Assembly (NCBI GenBank): GCA_030524315.1 | Contig: JAUNGU010000011.1 | Coordinates: 1 to 44,380, forward strand | Length of the DNA stretch: 44,380 nucleotides | Reading direction: 5' to 3' | Source: Peptococcaceae bacterium | GTDB taxonomy: Bacteria > Bacillota > Peptococcia > Peptococcales > Peptococcaceae | Shown here: one piece after another, positions 1 through 8,714 of the stretch | How positions within the stretch are numbered: position 1 is the first letter of the stretch | Layout: every line of letters starts with the position of its first letter | Translations under genes and position numbers: made by a program | Notes under the pieces: model-generated | Seen by the model: only the letters and a program-made list of their open reading frames with translations | Database searches by the model: none | What the model was told of the DNA's origin: nothing

Positions 1-56
1 TATAAGGCTCTGTATGTCTATTTTTCATGTGTTGCACTTAGATTGTAAATTCAAGT

Positions 57-106
57 CGCAAAAAAATCCTCGCTCAGCCTCGCGGCCGGGCGGGGATTTT
101 TTTGCG
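57..106. terminator. bidirectional intrinsic terminator
   Basis: A 13-bp perfect outer stem (57-69 with 94-106) contains A7 on one arm and T7 on the other. It continues inward as a 4-bp stem with one G-T wobble, closing a G+C-rich loop. It can terminate in both directions. It most likely ends a gene lying upstream of the window. I see no gene in bases 1-56. Confidence 0.8.
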
Positions 107-130
107 TCTCGGCAGACGGTGACACTGTCT

Positions 131-180
131 CAAAAACCGTTTCTTATAAAGAACTGAATCTTTATAAGAAACGGTTTTTG
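131..180. terminator. bidirectional terminator after lysR1
   Basis: A 21-bp perfect inverted repeat (131-151 with 160-180) closes an 8-nt loop. The outer A5 and T5 runs supply the U-tract in either direction. It starts 10 bases beyond the stop codon of the minus-strand LysR gene, so it ends that transcript. Confidence 0.85.
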
Positions 181-189
181 TGTTGAAAA

Positions 190-1122
190 TTATAGAGGAT
201 AATTAGATAAACCGTTTGTCTCAATGTGTTCTTTGACGTAGGACATAAACACTTGCATTTTAGGAGAGAGCGGGATCTTTTTTCTTCTTAGATAGCCAAG
301 AGCGCTAGAGATATTTTCTTTAAAGGGAATGATTTTTATATTTGGAGCACAAATAATGGGCATTGTGGAGGCTTCCGGAATATAGGTGACGCTTAATCCA
401 TTGCCACCGCGTAGAAGTTGGAGAAAAACCTGAAAACTATCTGCCAAAATAATATTTGGTGTTGTTGAATGATGCTCAAATAAATTGAGCAGGACATCTT
501 TTGTCGGTGAATAGAGAATAATCGGATATTTTGCCATCGTTTTCAAGGATACAGAGTGATGTTGCGAGATGGGAAATTTATCAGAAACCATGCAATAGTA
601 GCGACCGACAGAGAGTGGTGTGAAGATAAAGTCATTTGTATTGTATAACGTGATTAATTCGCCGTTTAACGAAAGCCGGTAGAATAGTGCACATTCGATG
701 CAATTGTCAGATAAAGCCTCGCTGATGGTGGTGAAAGTAACAGGATGCGGTACGAGACGAAATTCTGGGTAATCGATGAATAATTGGCTGATTAAATTAG
801 GAAAAAGCGTTTCAATAACGCCTTGTGTGGCGGCGATTTCTAATATACCAGTTAATGATTGTTGTTGGTTTGATGGGTAACTGGCTTGTAATTGTGAGAG
901 ATCGGCTAAAAATGCATTGCCCAATGCAACCAACTGCTTCCCTTGTTCGGTAAGAGAAACACCGGTATGGCTACGGTGTAATATTTTCATATTGAGCTCG
1001 TCTTCTAAGTTTTTCACCGAAAGACTCAAGGCTTGAACAGAAATGTGTAAATTTTCGCTGGCTTGGTGCAAAGATGGGCTACGATAGATTTCGTTTAGAT
1101 AAATGAGTTGTTCCGTACGCAT
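190..1122 (-). CDS. LysR-family transcriptional regulator 1
   Basis: A predicted 310-aa LysR-type regulator. It has an N-terminal winged helix-turn-helix (about residues 1-60; the recognition region reads ISVQALSLSVKNLEDEL) and a periplasmic-binding-protein-like effector domain (about 90-300). I place the start at the ATG at 1122 (MRTEQLIYL), because AAAGGA lies 9 bases upstream and the LysR fold begins there; an in-frame start at 1215 would add 31 unrelated residues. It is transcribed divergently from the first hydrolase gene, the classic LysR arrangement, so it probably controls that hydrolase-permease-MBL operon in response to a small anionic ligand. That control is inferred. The N-terminus resembles the other two LysR proteins in the window, suggesting paralogues. 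It lies in the A+T-rich block. Confidence 0.9.
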   Translation of the reverse strand: MRTEQLIYLNEIYRSPSLHQASENLHISVQALSLSVKNLEDELNMKILHRSHTGVSLTEQGKQLVALGNAFLADLSQLQASYPSNQQQSLTGILEIAATQGVIETLFPNLISQLFIDYPEFRLVPHPVTFTTISEALSDNCIECALFYRLSLNGELITLYNTNDFIFTPLSVGRYYCMVSDKFPISQHHSVSLKTMAKYPIILYSPTKDVLLNLFEHHSTTPNIILADSFQVFLQLLRGGNGLSVTYIPEASTMPIICAPNIKIIPFKENISSALGYLRRKKIPLSPKMQVFMSYVKEHIETNGLSNYPL

Positions 1123-1234
1123 TTTGTGTTGTCCTTTCGTTGAAATAAATAAAGAAGAACGGCTGAGATATACATTTTTAGTATCAAGTAATTCTTGACA
1201 GATGGAAAGAGTCACCTTTAATCAAATGATTCTC

Positions 1235-1277
1235 ATAGGTTTAATCTATTGATATCATAAACATATGGAAATAATGT
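1235..1277 (+). promoter_or_regulatory. candidate LysR box and promoter of cassette 1
   Basis: ATAG-N7-CTAT at 1235-1249 is a 15-bp dyad that fits the T-N11-A LysR-box rule. It abuts a candidate promoter: TTGATA at 1249-1254, a 17-nt spacer, and a poor -10, TAATGT, at 1272-1277. A weak -10 with an adjacent activator site is typical of LysR-activated promoters. The decamer ATAGGTTTAA (1235-1244) recurs upstream of the second hydrolase at 6330-6339. Function is inferred. Confidence 0.45.
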
Positions 1278-1308
1278 CATTTATTTTAATGATAAGGGAG
1301 CGAGAGTA

Positions 1309-3333
1309 ATGAAACAAGCAAAAACAGAAAAAATATTTTTCCTTGGTATTGATGGTATGGATCCAGATACCACACGTCGAATGGTTGATGAAGGAAAAAT
1401 GCCCAATGTAAAAAAGCTAATTGAACGTGGTGCGTGTAGAGAGAATCTTCATATGTTAGGTGGGGTGCCTACCATTACGCCTCCTATGTGGACGACCATT
1501 GCAACAGGATGTAGCCCAAATGTTCACGGTATTACTTGCTATTGGAATCAGAGTCATGATCGCTTAGATGAATTGGTGTATGCGTTTAATTCGGAACTGT
1601 GCAAGGCAGAAACCTTATGGGAGACAACTGCAAAAGAAGGATTAAAAACGCTAGTCTGGCATTGGCCAAGCGCATCCTGGCCACCAAAACTCGACAGTGA
1701 TAAGTTGCATGTTGTTGATGGCACGACACCGGGCTGCGTCAATATGGGTGTATGTGTCGTAGAAGCTGAAAAGATTATTACCGCATCAAAGGATATCAAA
1801 GATATTCGTTTCAAGGCGAAAGTTGCTATCGATAATGGTGCTGGCTGTGTTATTCATGATGCTGAGCACTTTGATACCTCGACCAAGAGCCTTTCAGAAA
1901 AATCTACAGCTGGAACGAATATGGTTAATTATGAAATGTCCTTCAGTGATGGCGAGGGTTCCTTTGAAGAAATGCAGATGGATATGTATAATAGCCCACT
2001 TTCCGAACCCCGTGGTTGGGGTATTGAAGTGCCAAACGACGCTATTGAATTTGTAGCAGGTGTTAACAAAGGCCTTGAACGTCGCTATGGCTTAGTCTTG
2101 AAAAACAACGATGGTAGATATGATACAGTACGCATCTATAGAAATAAGAAAAGCGCGGAACCTCTGGTTGAACTGAGTCGAGAAAATTATCTTAAATATA
2201 ATATTATCGATGAATTTGAAACTGATGATGGAAAAAAAGATGGAGCAGGGTTCTGGGCATTAATGGATTTAGCGGAGGATGGGTCTTTTATTCGTCTATA
2301 TGTTGGGCCGGTTCTTGATATCTACGGTGATTCTCACTTTCAGCTAAAATCATTATATAAGGATGTAACCAGTCGTTTTGGTTACATTAATAGCCCGACC
2401 TTTACAGGTGGTCAGTATGAAGATATTACAAAAAAAATCATTTTGCCAACATGGAAAAACTTTATGGATTGGCAAGCTGACTGCTTGAATTATCTGATGG
2501 AGGAAGGCGGTTATAAAGTCGTTTTCTCCCATATGCATAATATCGATGCAATGGGCCATCAGTTTTGGCATTGGTGTTTGCAGAGAAAACGTAATCAAGA
2601 GGTTGATCCAGCAGAGTATATGAACTTTGTGGAACAATGTTATTTGGATACGGATGATTACGTCGGGCAGTTCCTTCATTTGCTTGATGAAGGTTGGACG
2701 GTTTTCTTATTCTCTGATCACGGCTTTATGACCAGCAGAGAAGAAGAACCGCCGGTATTAGGAGATCCGTTTGGTGTCAACATTCCTATTTTGCAACAGT
2801 TGGGCTACACCGTTCTAAAAGATCAAAATGAAACTGACAGTAATAAGGTTGAAATCGATTGGTCTAAAACAACAGCCGTGGCACCGCGTGGTAACTATAT
2901 TTACATCAATCTCAAGGGAAGATATGAGACGGGCATCGTTGACGAATCAGAAAAATACGACCTTGAAGAAAAAATCATCAGTGATCTCTACAATTATCGT
3001 GATCCACAAACAGGAAAACGTGTCGTTTACATGTGTATGAGAAATAAAGAAGCGGAACTTATTGGCATGAGTGGGCCAGAATGTGGGGACATTGTTTATT
3101 GGATCAACGAAGGCTATAACAGAGGCCACGGCGATTCACTGCCGACCTTTAATGGTATGAATGGAACCTGTGTTGCACCGATTTTCATTGCAGCAGGACC
3201 GGGGATTAAACAGGGATACACAGAACGTCGTATTAGAGAAATGGATTTGGCACCAACAGCAGCTACTTTGCTTGGCATTCGTATGCCGGCAAATGCAGAA
3301 GGTGCGCCAGTCTATCAAATTATTGAAGAGTAG
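1309..3333 (+). CDS. AlkP-superfamily phosphodiesterase/sulfatase-like hydrolase, copy 1
   Basis: A 674-aa member of the alkaline phosphatase superfamily, of the type I phosphodiesterase/nucleotide pyrophosphatase sort. All seven expected metal and nucleophile residues are visible: D15 in GIDGMD, T57 in TITPPMW (nucleophile, by alignment to the NPP TKTFP motif), D413 and H417 in NIDAMGH, D470 and H471 in SDHG, and H607 in RGHGD. A large insertion (about 150-380) separates nucleophile and metal sites and probably shapes substrate choice. There is no signal peptide or membrane segment, so it should act in the cytosol. The start has GGGAG 9 bases upstream. It leads an operon with an anion permease and an alkylsulfatase-like MBL hydrolase. 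The natural substrate (phosphodiester, phosphomonoester or sulfate ester) cannot be told from sequence. The sulfatase C/S-x-P-x-R formylglycine signature is absent, so it is not a type I sulfatase. Confidence 0.88.
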   Translation: MKQAKTEKIFFLGIDGMDPDTTRRMVDEGKMPNVKKLIERGACRENLHMLGGVPTITPPMWTTIATGCSPNVHGITCYWNQSHDRLDELVYAFNSELCKAETLWETTAKEGLKTLVWHWPSASWPPKLDSDKLHVVDGTTPGCVNMGVCVVEAEKIITASKDIKDIRFKAKVAIDNGAGCVIHDAEHFDTSTKSLSEKSTAGTNMVNYEMSFSDGEGSFEEMQMDMYNSPLSEPRGWGIEVPNDAIEFVAGVNKGLERRYGLVLKNNDGRYDTVRIYRNKKSAEPLVELSRENYLKYNIIDEFETDDGKKDGAGFWALMDLAEDGSFIRLYVGPVLDIYGDSHFQLKSLYKDVTSRFGYINSPTFTGGQYEDITKKIILPTWKNFMDWQADCLNYLMEEGGYKVVFSHMHNIDAMGHQFWHWCLQRKRNQEVDPAEYMNFVEQCYLDTDDYVGQFLHLLDEGWTVFLFSDHGFMTSREEEPPVLGDPFGVNIPILQQLGYTVLKDQNETDSNKVEIDWSKTTAVAPRGNYIYINLKGRYETGIVDESEKYDLEEKIISDLYNYRDPQTGKRVVYMCMRNKEAELIGMSGPECGDIVYWINEGYNRGHGDSLPTFNGMNGTCVAPIFIAAGPGIKQGYTERRIREMDLAPTAATLLGIRMPANAEGAPVYQIIEE

Positions 3334-3357
3334 AACCAGTTGAATGGACAAATATTG

Positions 3358-3395
3358 ATTGTTGGTGTGGAGTGAACGTGCACCACACCAACAAT
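3358..3395 (+). other. intercistronic hairpin, cassette 1
   Basis: A 13-bp perfect inverted repeat (3358-3370 with 3383-3395) around a 12-nt loop lies between the hydrolase stop and the permease start. There is no U-tract after it, so it looks like an RNA-processing, stability or partial-attenuation element rather than a full terminator. Equivalent hairpins of unrelated sequence sit at the same place in the other two cassettes. Confidence 0.75.
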
Positions 3396-3420
3396 ATAAA
3401 GGAGAAGGGAGGAAGCGGTC

Positions 3421-4821
3421 ATGAGCACAGATACTGGTGCAAAGATGAGCACTTCTAAAAAAGTACAATGGATCATATCTATTGTAGTTCCGGTTATTCT
3501 GTGGGTAATACCTACAAATGATGTGTATACAAGAGAATTGAGATGGTTCTGTGTCTGGACCTGCTGGATGCTATTGGTTGTGGCCTTTGATTTAATGACA
3601 TCCTTTATTCCAGCGTTTTTGATGCCTGTTATGTACTATATTACAGGAGTTGCGCCTGCAGCTGTATGTTTTTCCGGATGGACATCGACAATTGTGTTCG
3701 TTATTGTTGGCGCCTTTGTTTTGGCAGAAGCATTGACAGATTGTGGATTGCTAAAACGTATTGCAACATGGGTTATTATTCGCACGGGTGGAACAATAAA
3801 CGGTTCTATCTGGGGGTGCTTTGTTGTAGGTATTATTATTAGCCTTATCACTTTTTCGAATGGCTATGTCGTCATGGCTGCATTTACTTATGGTGTCATC
3901 CGCTCTTTGGACGTTGAGCTCAGGTCAAAAGAATCAGCAGTATTAATTATGGCGAGTGCCGCCGGAGTACTAAGTTCCCGATTTTTTGTGTACGCACCTT
4001 CTGTCATTTTGATGCTTCAAGGTGGTGCCGGTGCAGTTGTTCCGGGTTATGAGATTGTATGGTATCGTTTTTTGCTGCATAATTTACCAACCGCTCTGTA
4101 TTTAATTATTTTCGTATTCCTGCTTACTAAGATTTATAAAACAAATAAAAATGATGCAGTGAATTGCAAAGAGCACTTTATAAAGCAGTATGAAGATATG
4201 GGGCCTGTTTCAACAGCAGAAAAGAAAGCGGCCTTTCTGTTGCTTATGCTTCTAGCGCTGCTAGTTTCTGCTCCGTTCACTGGTCTAGGAACCGATATTG
4301 GATTTTTGATCATTCCGATGCTCATGTTTTTCCCAGGATTAAAGGTTGCGGATGAATCCTGTATCAAACGTGTGGATATGGGCATGATTTTCTTTATTGT
4401 TGCCTGTGTTGGCATTGGATCCGTTGGCGGAACTCTTGGTGTTGGGGAGATTATCTCTAACCTAATCTCTCCTATGCTTGAGGGCAAATCGCCGACGGTG
4501 GCATTGCTTTCGCTATTGATCTTTGGAACGATTGCGAACTTTGCGTTGACGCCAACAGCCATGCTAACGGCATTATCCGGTCCGATTGCGGCAATTGCTA
4601 AAAATATTGGGCTAAACATTGATGCAGCGATGTATGCACTTGCGCATTCAACAGACCTTATCTTCTTACCATATGAGTTTATTCCATATTTGATCTTCTT
4701 CTCTTTTGGGGCAATTTCGATGGGCGATTTTATTAAAATAAGTTCATTGAGAGTAGGATTGTTCTTTGTGTTCTATGTCGTGGTATTGATACCATTCTGG
4801 TATCTTGTAGGTGTTCTTTAA
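3421..4821 (+). CDS. SLC13/DASS-like anion permease 1
   Basis: A 466-aa polytopic inner-membrane protein with roughly 11-12 hydrophobic segments, resembling the divalent anion/sodium symporter (SLC13/DASS, ion transporter) superfamily. Known relatives carry di- and tricarboxylates, sulfate and similar anions. Conserved-looking halves are seen around AEALTDCGLL (first repeat) and a Gly/Thr/Pro-rich re-entrant stretch near FALTPTAMLTALSGP (second repeat), as expected for an internally duplicated transporter. The ATG has GGGAGG 9 bases upstream. It follows the cytosolic hydrolase by 87 bases with a hairpin between. I infer that it imports the intact ester which the hydrolase then cleaves; export of a product is the alternative. 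It is most similar by eye to the permease at 8715. Confidence 0.8.
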   Translation: MSTDTGAKMSTSKKVQWIISIVVPVILWVIPTNDVYTRELRWFCVWTCWMLLVVAFDLMTSFIPAFLMPVMYYITGVAPAAVCFSGWTSTIVFVIVGAFVLAEALTDCGLLKRIATWVIIRTGGTINGSIWGCFVVGIIISLITFSNGYVVMAAFTYGVIRSLDVELRSKESAVLIMASAAGVLSSRFFVYAPSVILMLQGGAGAVVPGYEIVWYRFLLHNLPTALYLIIFVFLLTKIYKTNKNDAVNCKEHFIKQYEDMGPVSTAEKKAAFLLLMLLALLVSAPFTGLGTDIGFLIIPMLMFFPGLKVADESCIKRVDMGMIFFIVACVGIGSVGGTLGVGEIISNLISPMLEGKSPTVALLSLLIFGTIANFALTPTAMLTALSGPIAAIAKNIGLNIDAAMYALAHSTDLIFLPYEFIPYLIFFSFGAISMGDFIKISSLRVGLFFVFYVVVLIPFWYLVGVL

Positions 4822-4893
4822 CGTATCAATTTGTTCTGGTAATGAGAGTGATGACGTTTCTATCTTAATATATTTGTGGAAAGGAGAGAAGGT

Positions 4894-6165
4894 ATGGTGT
4901 TGCAGATGCAATTTGATGGCGAAGAAAAATTAAAACAGAATACAGGCAGGCGGAGGGAATCAAAAATCACATGGCTTACTGATAGTGTCATTTGTTTCCA
5001 GTATTATGGTGCGAGTAATGCAACATTGATTATCGGAGAGACGAGCTGTATTCTCGTTGATACAACAGAATCAGATGGTTATGCACAAGCGATAAAAGAA
5101 AAAATAAAGCTCATAACAGATAAACAAGTTAAAACGATTATTTACACACATTCACATATAGATCATACGGGAGGGGCTGCAGTTTTTGGCGATACAGTTT
5201 CGATGATTATTGGACACACTTCTCATAGTATTGCAATTAAACATCAAGATTTGTTACAAGAGATTATGCAGAAACGTGTAGCTAGACAATTTGGAATAGG
5301 TTTAAGTTTAGAAGAATCTATTTCTATGGGACTTAATCCAGCTCTAGTGCCGAATGGCTCGCCAGAACCGTTACCCGTGACAAGATATATATCTGAAGAT
5401 AGGGCTTTGTTAACGATTGATGGTATTCAATTAGAACTTATAGCCGCACCTGGGGAAACGGACGATCAACAAGCGGTCTGGCTACCCAATGAGCAGATCC
5501 TTTGCGGGGGTGATAATTACTATGCTTCCTGGCCAAATCTTAGCGCTCTACGCGGTGGCACGTACCGTGATGTGGCGCAGTGGGTGGTGTCTCTGGAACG
5601 GTATCTAGAATTATCAGCAGAGATACTGATCCCTGGGCATGGTGAACTGCTTGTTGGTGCAAAAAAAATTCAAGAAGTAATTGGCAACTATCATGATGCT
5701 ATTGAGTGGGTATTGATTCAAACTCTGCAGGGGATTAATAACGACCTTGCGCCAGATGATTTGGTGCAGATGGTGAGATTGCCAAGCAAGTGGGCTGATC
5801 TGCCGTATTTACAAGAATACTATGGTACAGTTGCTTGGAGTGTGAGAGGTATCTATGATGGCTACATAGGATGGTTCGACGGTAATCCGACTAATATTGG
5901 TAGTATGCCAATACAAAAACGTGCAAAGAAACTCCTCGCATTGATGGGTGGTGCTACCATAATCGTAGAGGAAATTGCCCGTGCTCTTGCTGTTAAAGAG
6001 ATGCAGTGGGTCATGGAGCTATGTGATGTTCTTCTTGCTGCAGGTACTTGTACACAAGAGGCTAAACAATGGAAAGCCCAAGCATGTATTTATCTAGGTC
6101 GCATGCAAACGAGTGCAAATGGACGCCACTATTATCTTGTCTGTGCAAAGAATTTAATGAAATAA
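4894..6165 (+). CDS. metallo-beta-lactamase-fold alkylsulfatase-like hydrolase
   Basis: A 423-aa protein with a class B MBL fold: the metal motif THSHIDH (H86, H88, D90, H91), then a GGDNYYASWPN stretch and LIPGHGE. The following segment, EYYGTVAWSV...GWFDGNP, matches the dimerisation region typical of SdsA1-type alkylsulfatases, and the C-terminus is helical. SdsA1 relatives hydrolyse primary or secondary alkyl sulfate esters using two zinc ions. At 423 aa it is shorter than full SdsA1 (about 650 aa) because the C-terminal SCP-like lipid-binding domain is missing, and there is no signal peptide, so it should be cytosolic. I chose the ATG at 4894 (AAAGGAGAG just upstream) rather than the in-frame GTG at 4876. 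It is the last gene of cassette 1, 72 bases after the permease. Its presence is the best clue that cassette 1 deals with organosulfate-like esters. Confidence 0.82.
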   Translation: MVLQMQFDGEEKLKQNTGRRRESKITWLTDSVICFQYYGASNATLIIGETSCILVDTTESDGYAQAIKEKIKLITDKQVKTIIYTHSHIDHTGGAAVFGDTVSMIIGHTSHSIAIKHQDLLQEIMQKRVARQFGIGLSLEESISMGLNPALVPNGSPEPLPVTRYISEDRALLTIDGIQLELIAAPGETDDQQAVWLPNEQILCGGDNYYASWPNLSALRGGTYRDVAQWVVSLERYLELSAEILIPGHGELLVGAKKIQEVIGNYHDAIEWVLIQTLQGINNDLAPDDLVQMVRLPSKWADLPYLQEYYGTVAWSVRGIYDGYIGWFDGNPTNIGSMPIQKRAKKLLALMGGATIIVEEIARALAVKEMQWVMELCDVLLAAGTCTQEAKQWKAQACIYLGRMQTSANGRHYYLVCAKNLMK

Positions 6166-6177
6166 GGCTATGTAACG

Positions 6178-6208
6178 AAAGAGGTCATTGAAAGATGATC
6201 TCTTTTTT
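6178..6208 (+). terminator. intrinsic terminator of cassette 1
   Basis: An 11-bp stem (AAAGAGGTCAT with ATGATCTCTTT, one G-U pair) closes a 6-nt loop and runs into T6. It sits 12 bases after the MBL gene stop. Confidence 0.8.
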
Positions 6209-6627
6209 ATGTATTAGGCAGAGAATTTTCTGGGTTGAGGTCGTTGGTTAATTGTTTTTGAGTAGATAACATTGCAAGGATTTTCTGGATTGTACAATAA
6301 AACTGAATGGATAATGTTATTGAAGTTCTATAGGTTTAAATTTCATATGATTGTTTGGTTGTTCCATTAGATTTTTCTGTTTGAAACAAGATGTGCAAGT
6401 AAAGTTTATTTACAAAAAATTTGTAACAACAGAATCGTTGTAATCAGTTTTTTGAGGGAATTGCCCTGATATTTTTGTGAAACATTGTGAATAGGGGAAT
6501 ATCAGCGAATAGGCTATCAAATAAAATTTGCAACGATGGGACTTGCGATGAAAATATCGAATTCCGTATTTTTAGAAAACAATTAGAATGAAAATATAGA
6601 TAATTTGATTTAAGGAGGAAGTGTAGT
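6209..6627 (+). promoter_or_regulatory. 419-bp A+T-rich intergenic control region of cassette 2
   Basis: No convincing gene lies here; the minus-strand open frame from 6444 has no family features and overlaps the hydrolase. Visible elements are: ATAGGTTTAA at 6330-6339, shared with the cassette 1 promoter; a palindrome TTACAAA-AAA-TTTGTAA at 6410-6426, a possible operator; a direct repeat TTGTGAA at 6475-6481 and 6485-6491; and AAGGAGG at 6612-6618, the ribosome binding site of the next gene. I could not pick a confident -35/-10 pair. Regulator binding here is inferred. Confidence 0.45.
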
Positions 6628-8631
6628 ATGATGTCACATAATAATAAAGTATTGGTTCTAGGAATTGATGGATTAGATCCAAAATTAACAAAAAAATATG
6701 TAGATGAAGGGTATATGCCCAATATGAAAAAATTCTTGGAAATGGGTGCTGCACGAGAGGATCTACAGATGATAGGTGGACATCCAACAGTTACACCGCC
6801 TATGTGGACAACACTTGCAACAGGGGCCAATCCTTGCACACATGGCATAACAGAGTATTATGCATGTGACCCTGAACGATTGGATGTGTTGCTGTATAAC
6901 TTTGATTCGACAAGATGTCAAGCGGAGCCATTATGGAATGTTGCGGCAGAGGCTGGTAAGAAAACATTGGTATGGCATTGGCCGGGGAGTTCATGGCCAC
7001 CAACAACGGATAGCGAAAATCTAACAGTTGTTGATGGTACACAGCCTGCGGGGCCGAATGTAGGTGTTGCAGAACGCGATGCAGAAAAACTGTTGGTAGC
7101 AAGTGTGCAAACGGAGCGGTTGATATACGGCAAAAAAGCTGCGACAGACAGCCAGATTCCATGTTTTATTCCTGGGATGGAAATAGAAGATAATGATGAA
7201 ATCACAAGCTTTGACAAAGTACACGCCCATGAAGTAACAGGAGTAGCGCTAACGTCAGAAGAATCTTATCATAATTTATCGGATACACCATTTGATATTT
7301 GCTTCTCTCCAATTAAAGAAGCAAGTAATTGGGTGAATGCACCAGAGGGTGCAAAAGAATGTGTTTTACTCAATGCAGGCGGCAAAATCCACAGGCCATG
7401 TCTCATTTTGAAAAATGACGACGGAGTTTACGATAGAATAGCCATTTATAAAAATAAAAAATCTGAGGAACCGATTGTAGTAGCTCATAAAGATGTCTTT
7501 ATCAGAGATGTGATTGATGAAGCATATCATGGAGAAAATAAAATATCGGTTAATCGAAATCTTAGATTAATTGATATTGCTGAGGACGGGGGTTCTCTTC
7601 GACTATGGGTTTCTGCAGGCATGGATTTCGAAGAAGATACTCTGTGGCAACCAAAGCATATTTTGAAAGACGTTGTAGAGCATGTGGGATGCCCACAGCC
7701 AGTTAGCATGGCCGGTGGATCTGACGAAAGGCTTATTTCAAAATGTGTCCATGACAATTGGTCGGCCGCTGCTGATTGGAATGCGAAGTCTATTAAATAT
7801 CTCATTGAAACAGCAGGATATGAATTAGTCTTTTCCCATTTTCATAATGTGGATTTACAAGGGCATCTATTGGTAAAGTTTTTATATGAGGGTAGCGAAA
7901 AATTATCGCCGGAAATCTATCAAAGGCTATTCCGAGATGTTTATATTCAGACTGATGATTATATTGGAGAGTTCTTGACGCTCGTTGAACAGGGATGGAC
8001 TATTCTCATCGTCTCAGATCATGGGCAAGTATGCCCTGAGCATGGCCGAACAGATTTCTTGCCGGGAACGAATGCAGTCAATGCAGTATATTTTACTAAA
8101 TTGGGCTATATGACAATGAAGAAAGATGAAGATGGCAACGATACTCATGAAATTGATTGGGAAAAAACTGTTGCTGTACCACAACGATGCAGTGAAATTT
8201 ATATCAATCTAAAGGGAAGAAATCCTCATGGTATTGTAGATCCCGCAGATCAATATGATTTGGAAGAAAAAATCATGACCGATATGTACAAGCTGGTACA
8301 TCCAAAAACGGGACATCGCATTATTTCCTTGGCATTGCGAAATAGAGATGCCGTTCTATTGGGTATGGGTGGATCAGAATGTGGTGATATTGTCTATTTT
8401 GTAGCAGAAGGGTATAACGATGATCATGCAGACTCCCTGTCTACTATGCTCGGTACATGCGATACATCTGTTGCATCAGTGTTTGCAGCAGCGGGCCCGG
8501 GTATCAAAAAGGCTTTTCAAACAGAGCGTATGATTAAACATGTAGATGTTACGCCGACAGTTGCGGTTTTGGCGGGTTTGAAAATGCCAGCTCAATGTGA
8601 GGGCGCACCTGTATATCAGATTCTAGAATAG
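6628..8631 (+). CDS. AlkP-superfamily phosphodiesterase/sulfatase-like hydrolase, copy 2
   Basis: A 667-aa paralogue of the hydrolase at 1309, with the same architecture. The catalytic set is intact: D14 in GIDGLD, T56 (nucleophile) in TVTPPMW, D409 and H413 in NVDLQGH, D464 and H465 in SDHG, H600 in DDHAD. The C-terminal EGAPVYQILE tail is shared with the other copies. There is no signal peptide, so it is cytosolic. The middle insertion diverges more than the catalytic core, which suggests a different substrate with the same chemistry. AAGGAGG ends 9 bases before the ATG; a second ATG follows immediately. A hairpin and then a permease lie downstream. The enzyme class is clear, the substrate is not. 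Confidence 0.88.
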   Translation: MMSHNNKVLVLGIDGLDPKLTKKYVDEGYMPNMKKFLEMGAAREDLQMIGGHPTVTPPMWTTLATGANPCTHGITEYYACDPERLDVLLYNFDSTRCQAEPLWNVAAEAGKKTLVWHWPGSSWPPTTDSENLTVVDGTQPAGPNVGVAERDAEKLLVASVQTERLIYGKKAATDSQIPCFIPGMEIEDNDEITSFDKVHAHEVTGVALTSEESYHNLSDTPFDICFSPIKEASNWVNAPEGAKECVLLNAGGKIHRPCLILKNDDGVYDRIAIYKNKKSEEPIVVAHKDVFIRDVIDEAYHGENKISVNRNLRLIDIAEDGGSLRLWVSAGMDFEEDTLWQPKHILKDVVEHVGCPQPVSMAGGSDERLISKCVHDNWSAAADWNAKSIKYLIETAGYELVFSHFHNVDLQGHLLVKFLYEGSEKLSPEIYQRLFRDVYIQTDDYIGEFLTLVEQGWTILIVSDHGQVCPEHGRTDFLPGTNAVNAVYFTKLGYMTMKKDEDGNDTHEIDWEKTVAVPQRCSEIYINLKGRNPHGIVDPADQYDLEEKIMTDMYKLVHPKTGHRIISLALRNRDAVLLGMGGSECGDIVYFVAEGYNDDHADSLSTMLGTCDTSVASVFAAAGPGIKKAFQTERMIKHVDVTPTVAVLAGLKMPAQCEGAPVYQILE

Positions 8632-8643
8632 ATTAGTACCTCA

Positions 8644-8684
8644 TAGTGCTTCTCGGTATAGACTTATTGTGCGGAGAAGCACTA
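8644..8684 (+). other. intercistronic hairpin, cassette 2
   Basis: An 11-bp perfect inverted repeat (TAGTGCTTCTC at 8644-8654, its complement at 8674-8684) encloses a 19-nt loop between hydrolase and permease. No U-tract follows. It occupies the same place as the hairpins of cassettes 1 and 3 but shares no sequence with them. Confidence 0.75.
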
Positions 8685-8714
8685 TGGGGAATGTTTGCCA
8701 AGGGGGCGAGAGGT

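Noticed and set aside
1..56. Remnant of an RNA gene at the left edge
   Set aside because: I looked for a tRNA 3' half but no T-loop consensus or CCA-type acceptor arm was found.
1309..3333. Formylglycine-dependent sulfatase
   Set aside because: CSPNV near residue 68 looks superficially like C-x-P-x-R but lacks the Arg and is placed in the G-x-x-P-x-x-HGI motif shared with phosphodiesterases; T57 is in the nucleophile position.
6444..6848. Minus-strand gene in the cassette 2 intergenic region
   Set aside because: It overlaps the start of hydrolase 2 and shows no ribosome binding site or family features.
8646..8714. Upstream GTG start for permease 2
   Set aside because: It lies inside the intercistronic hairpin, has no ribosome binding site, and adds residues absent from permease 1.
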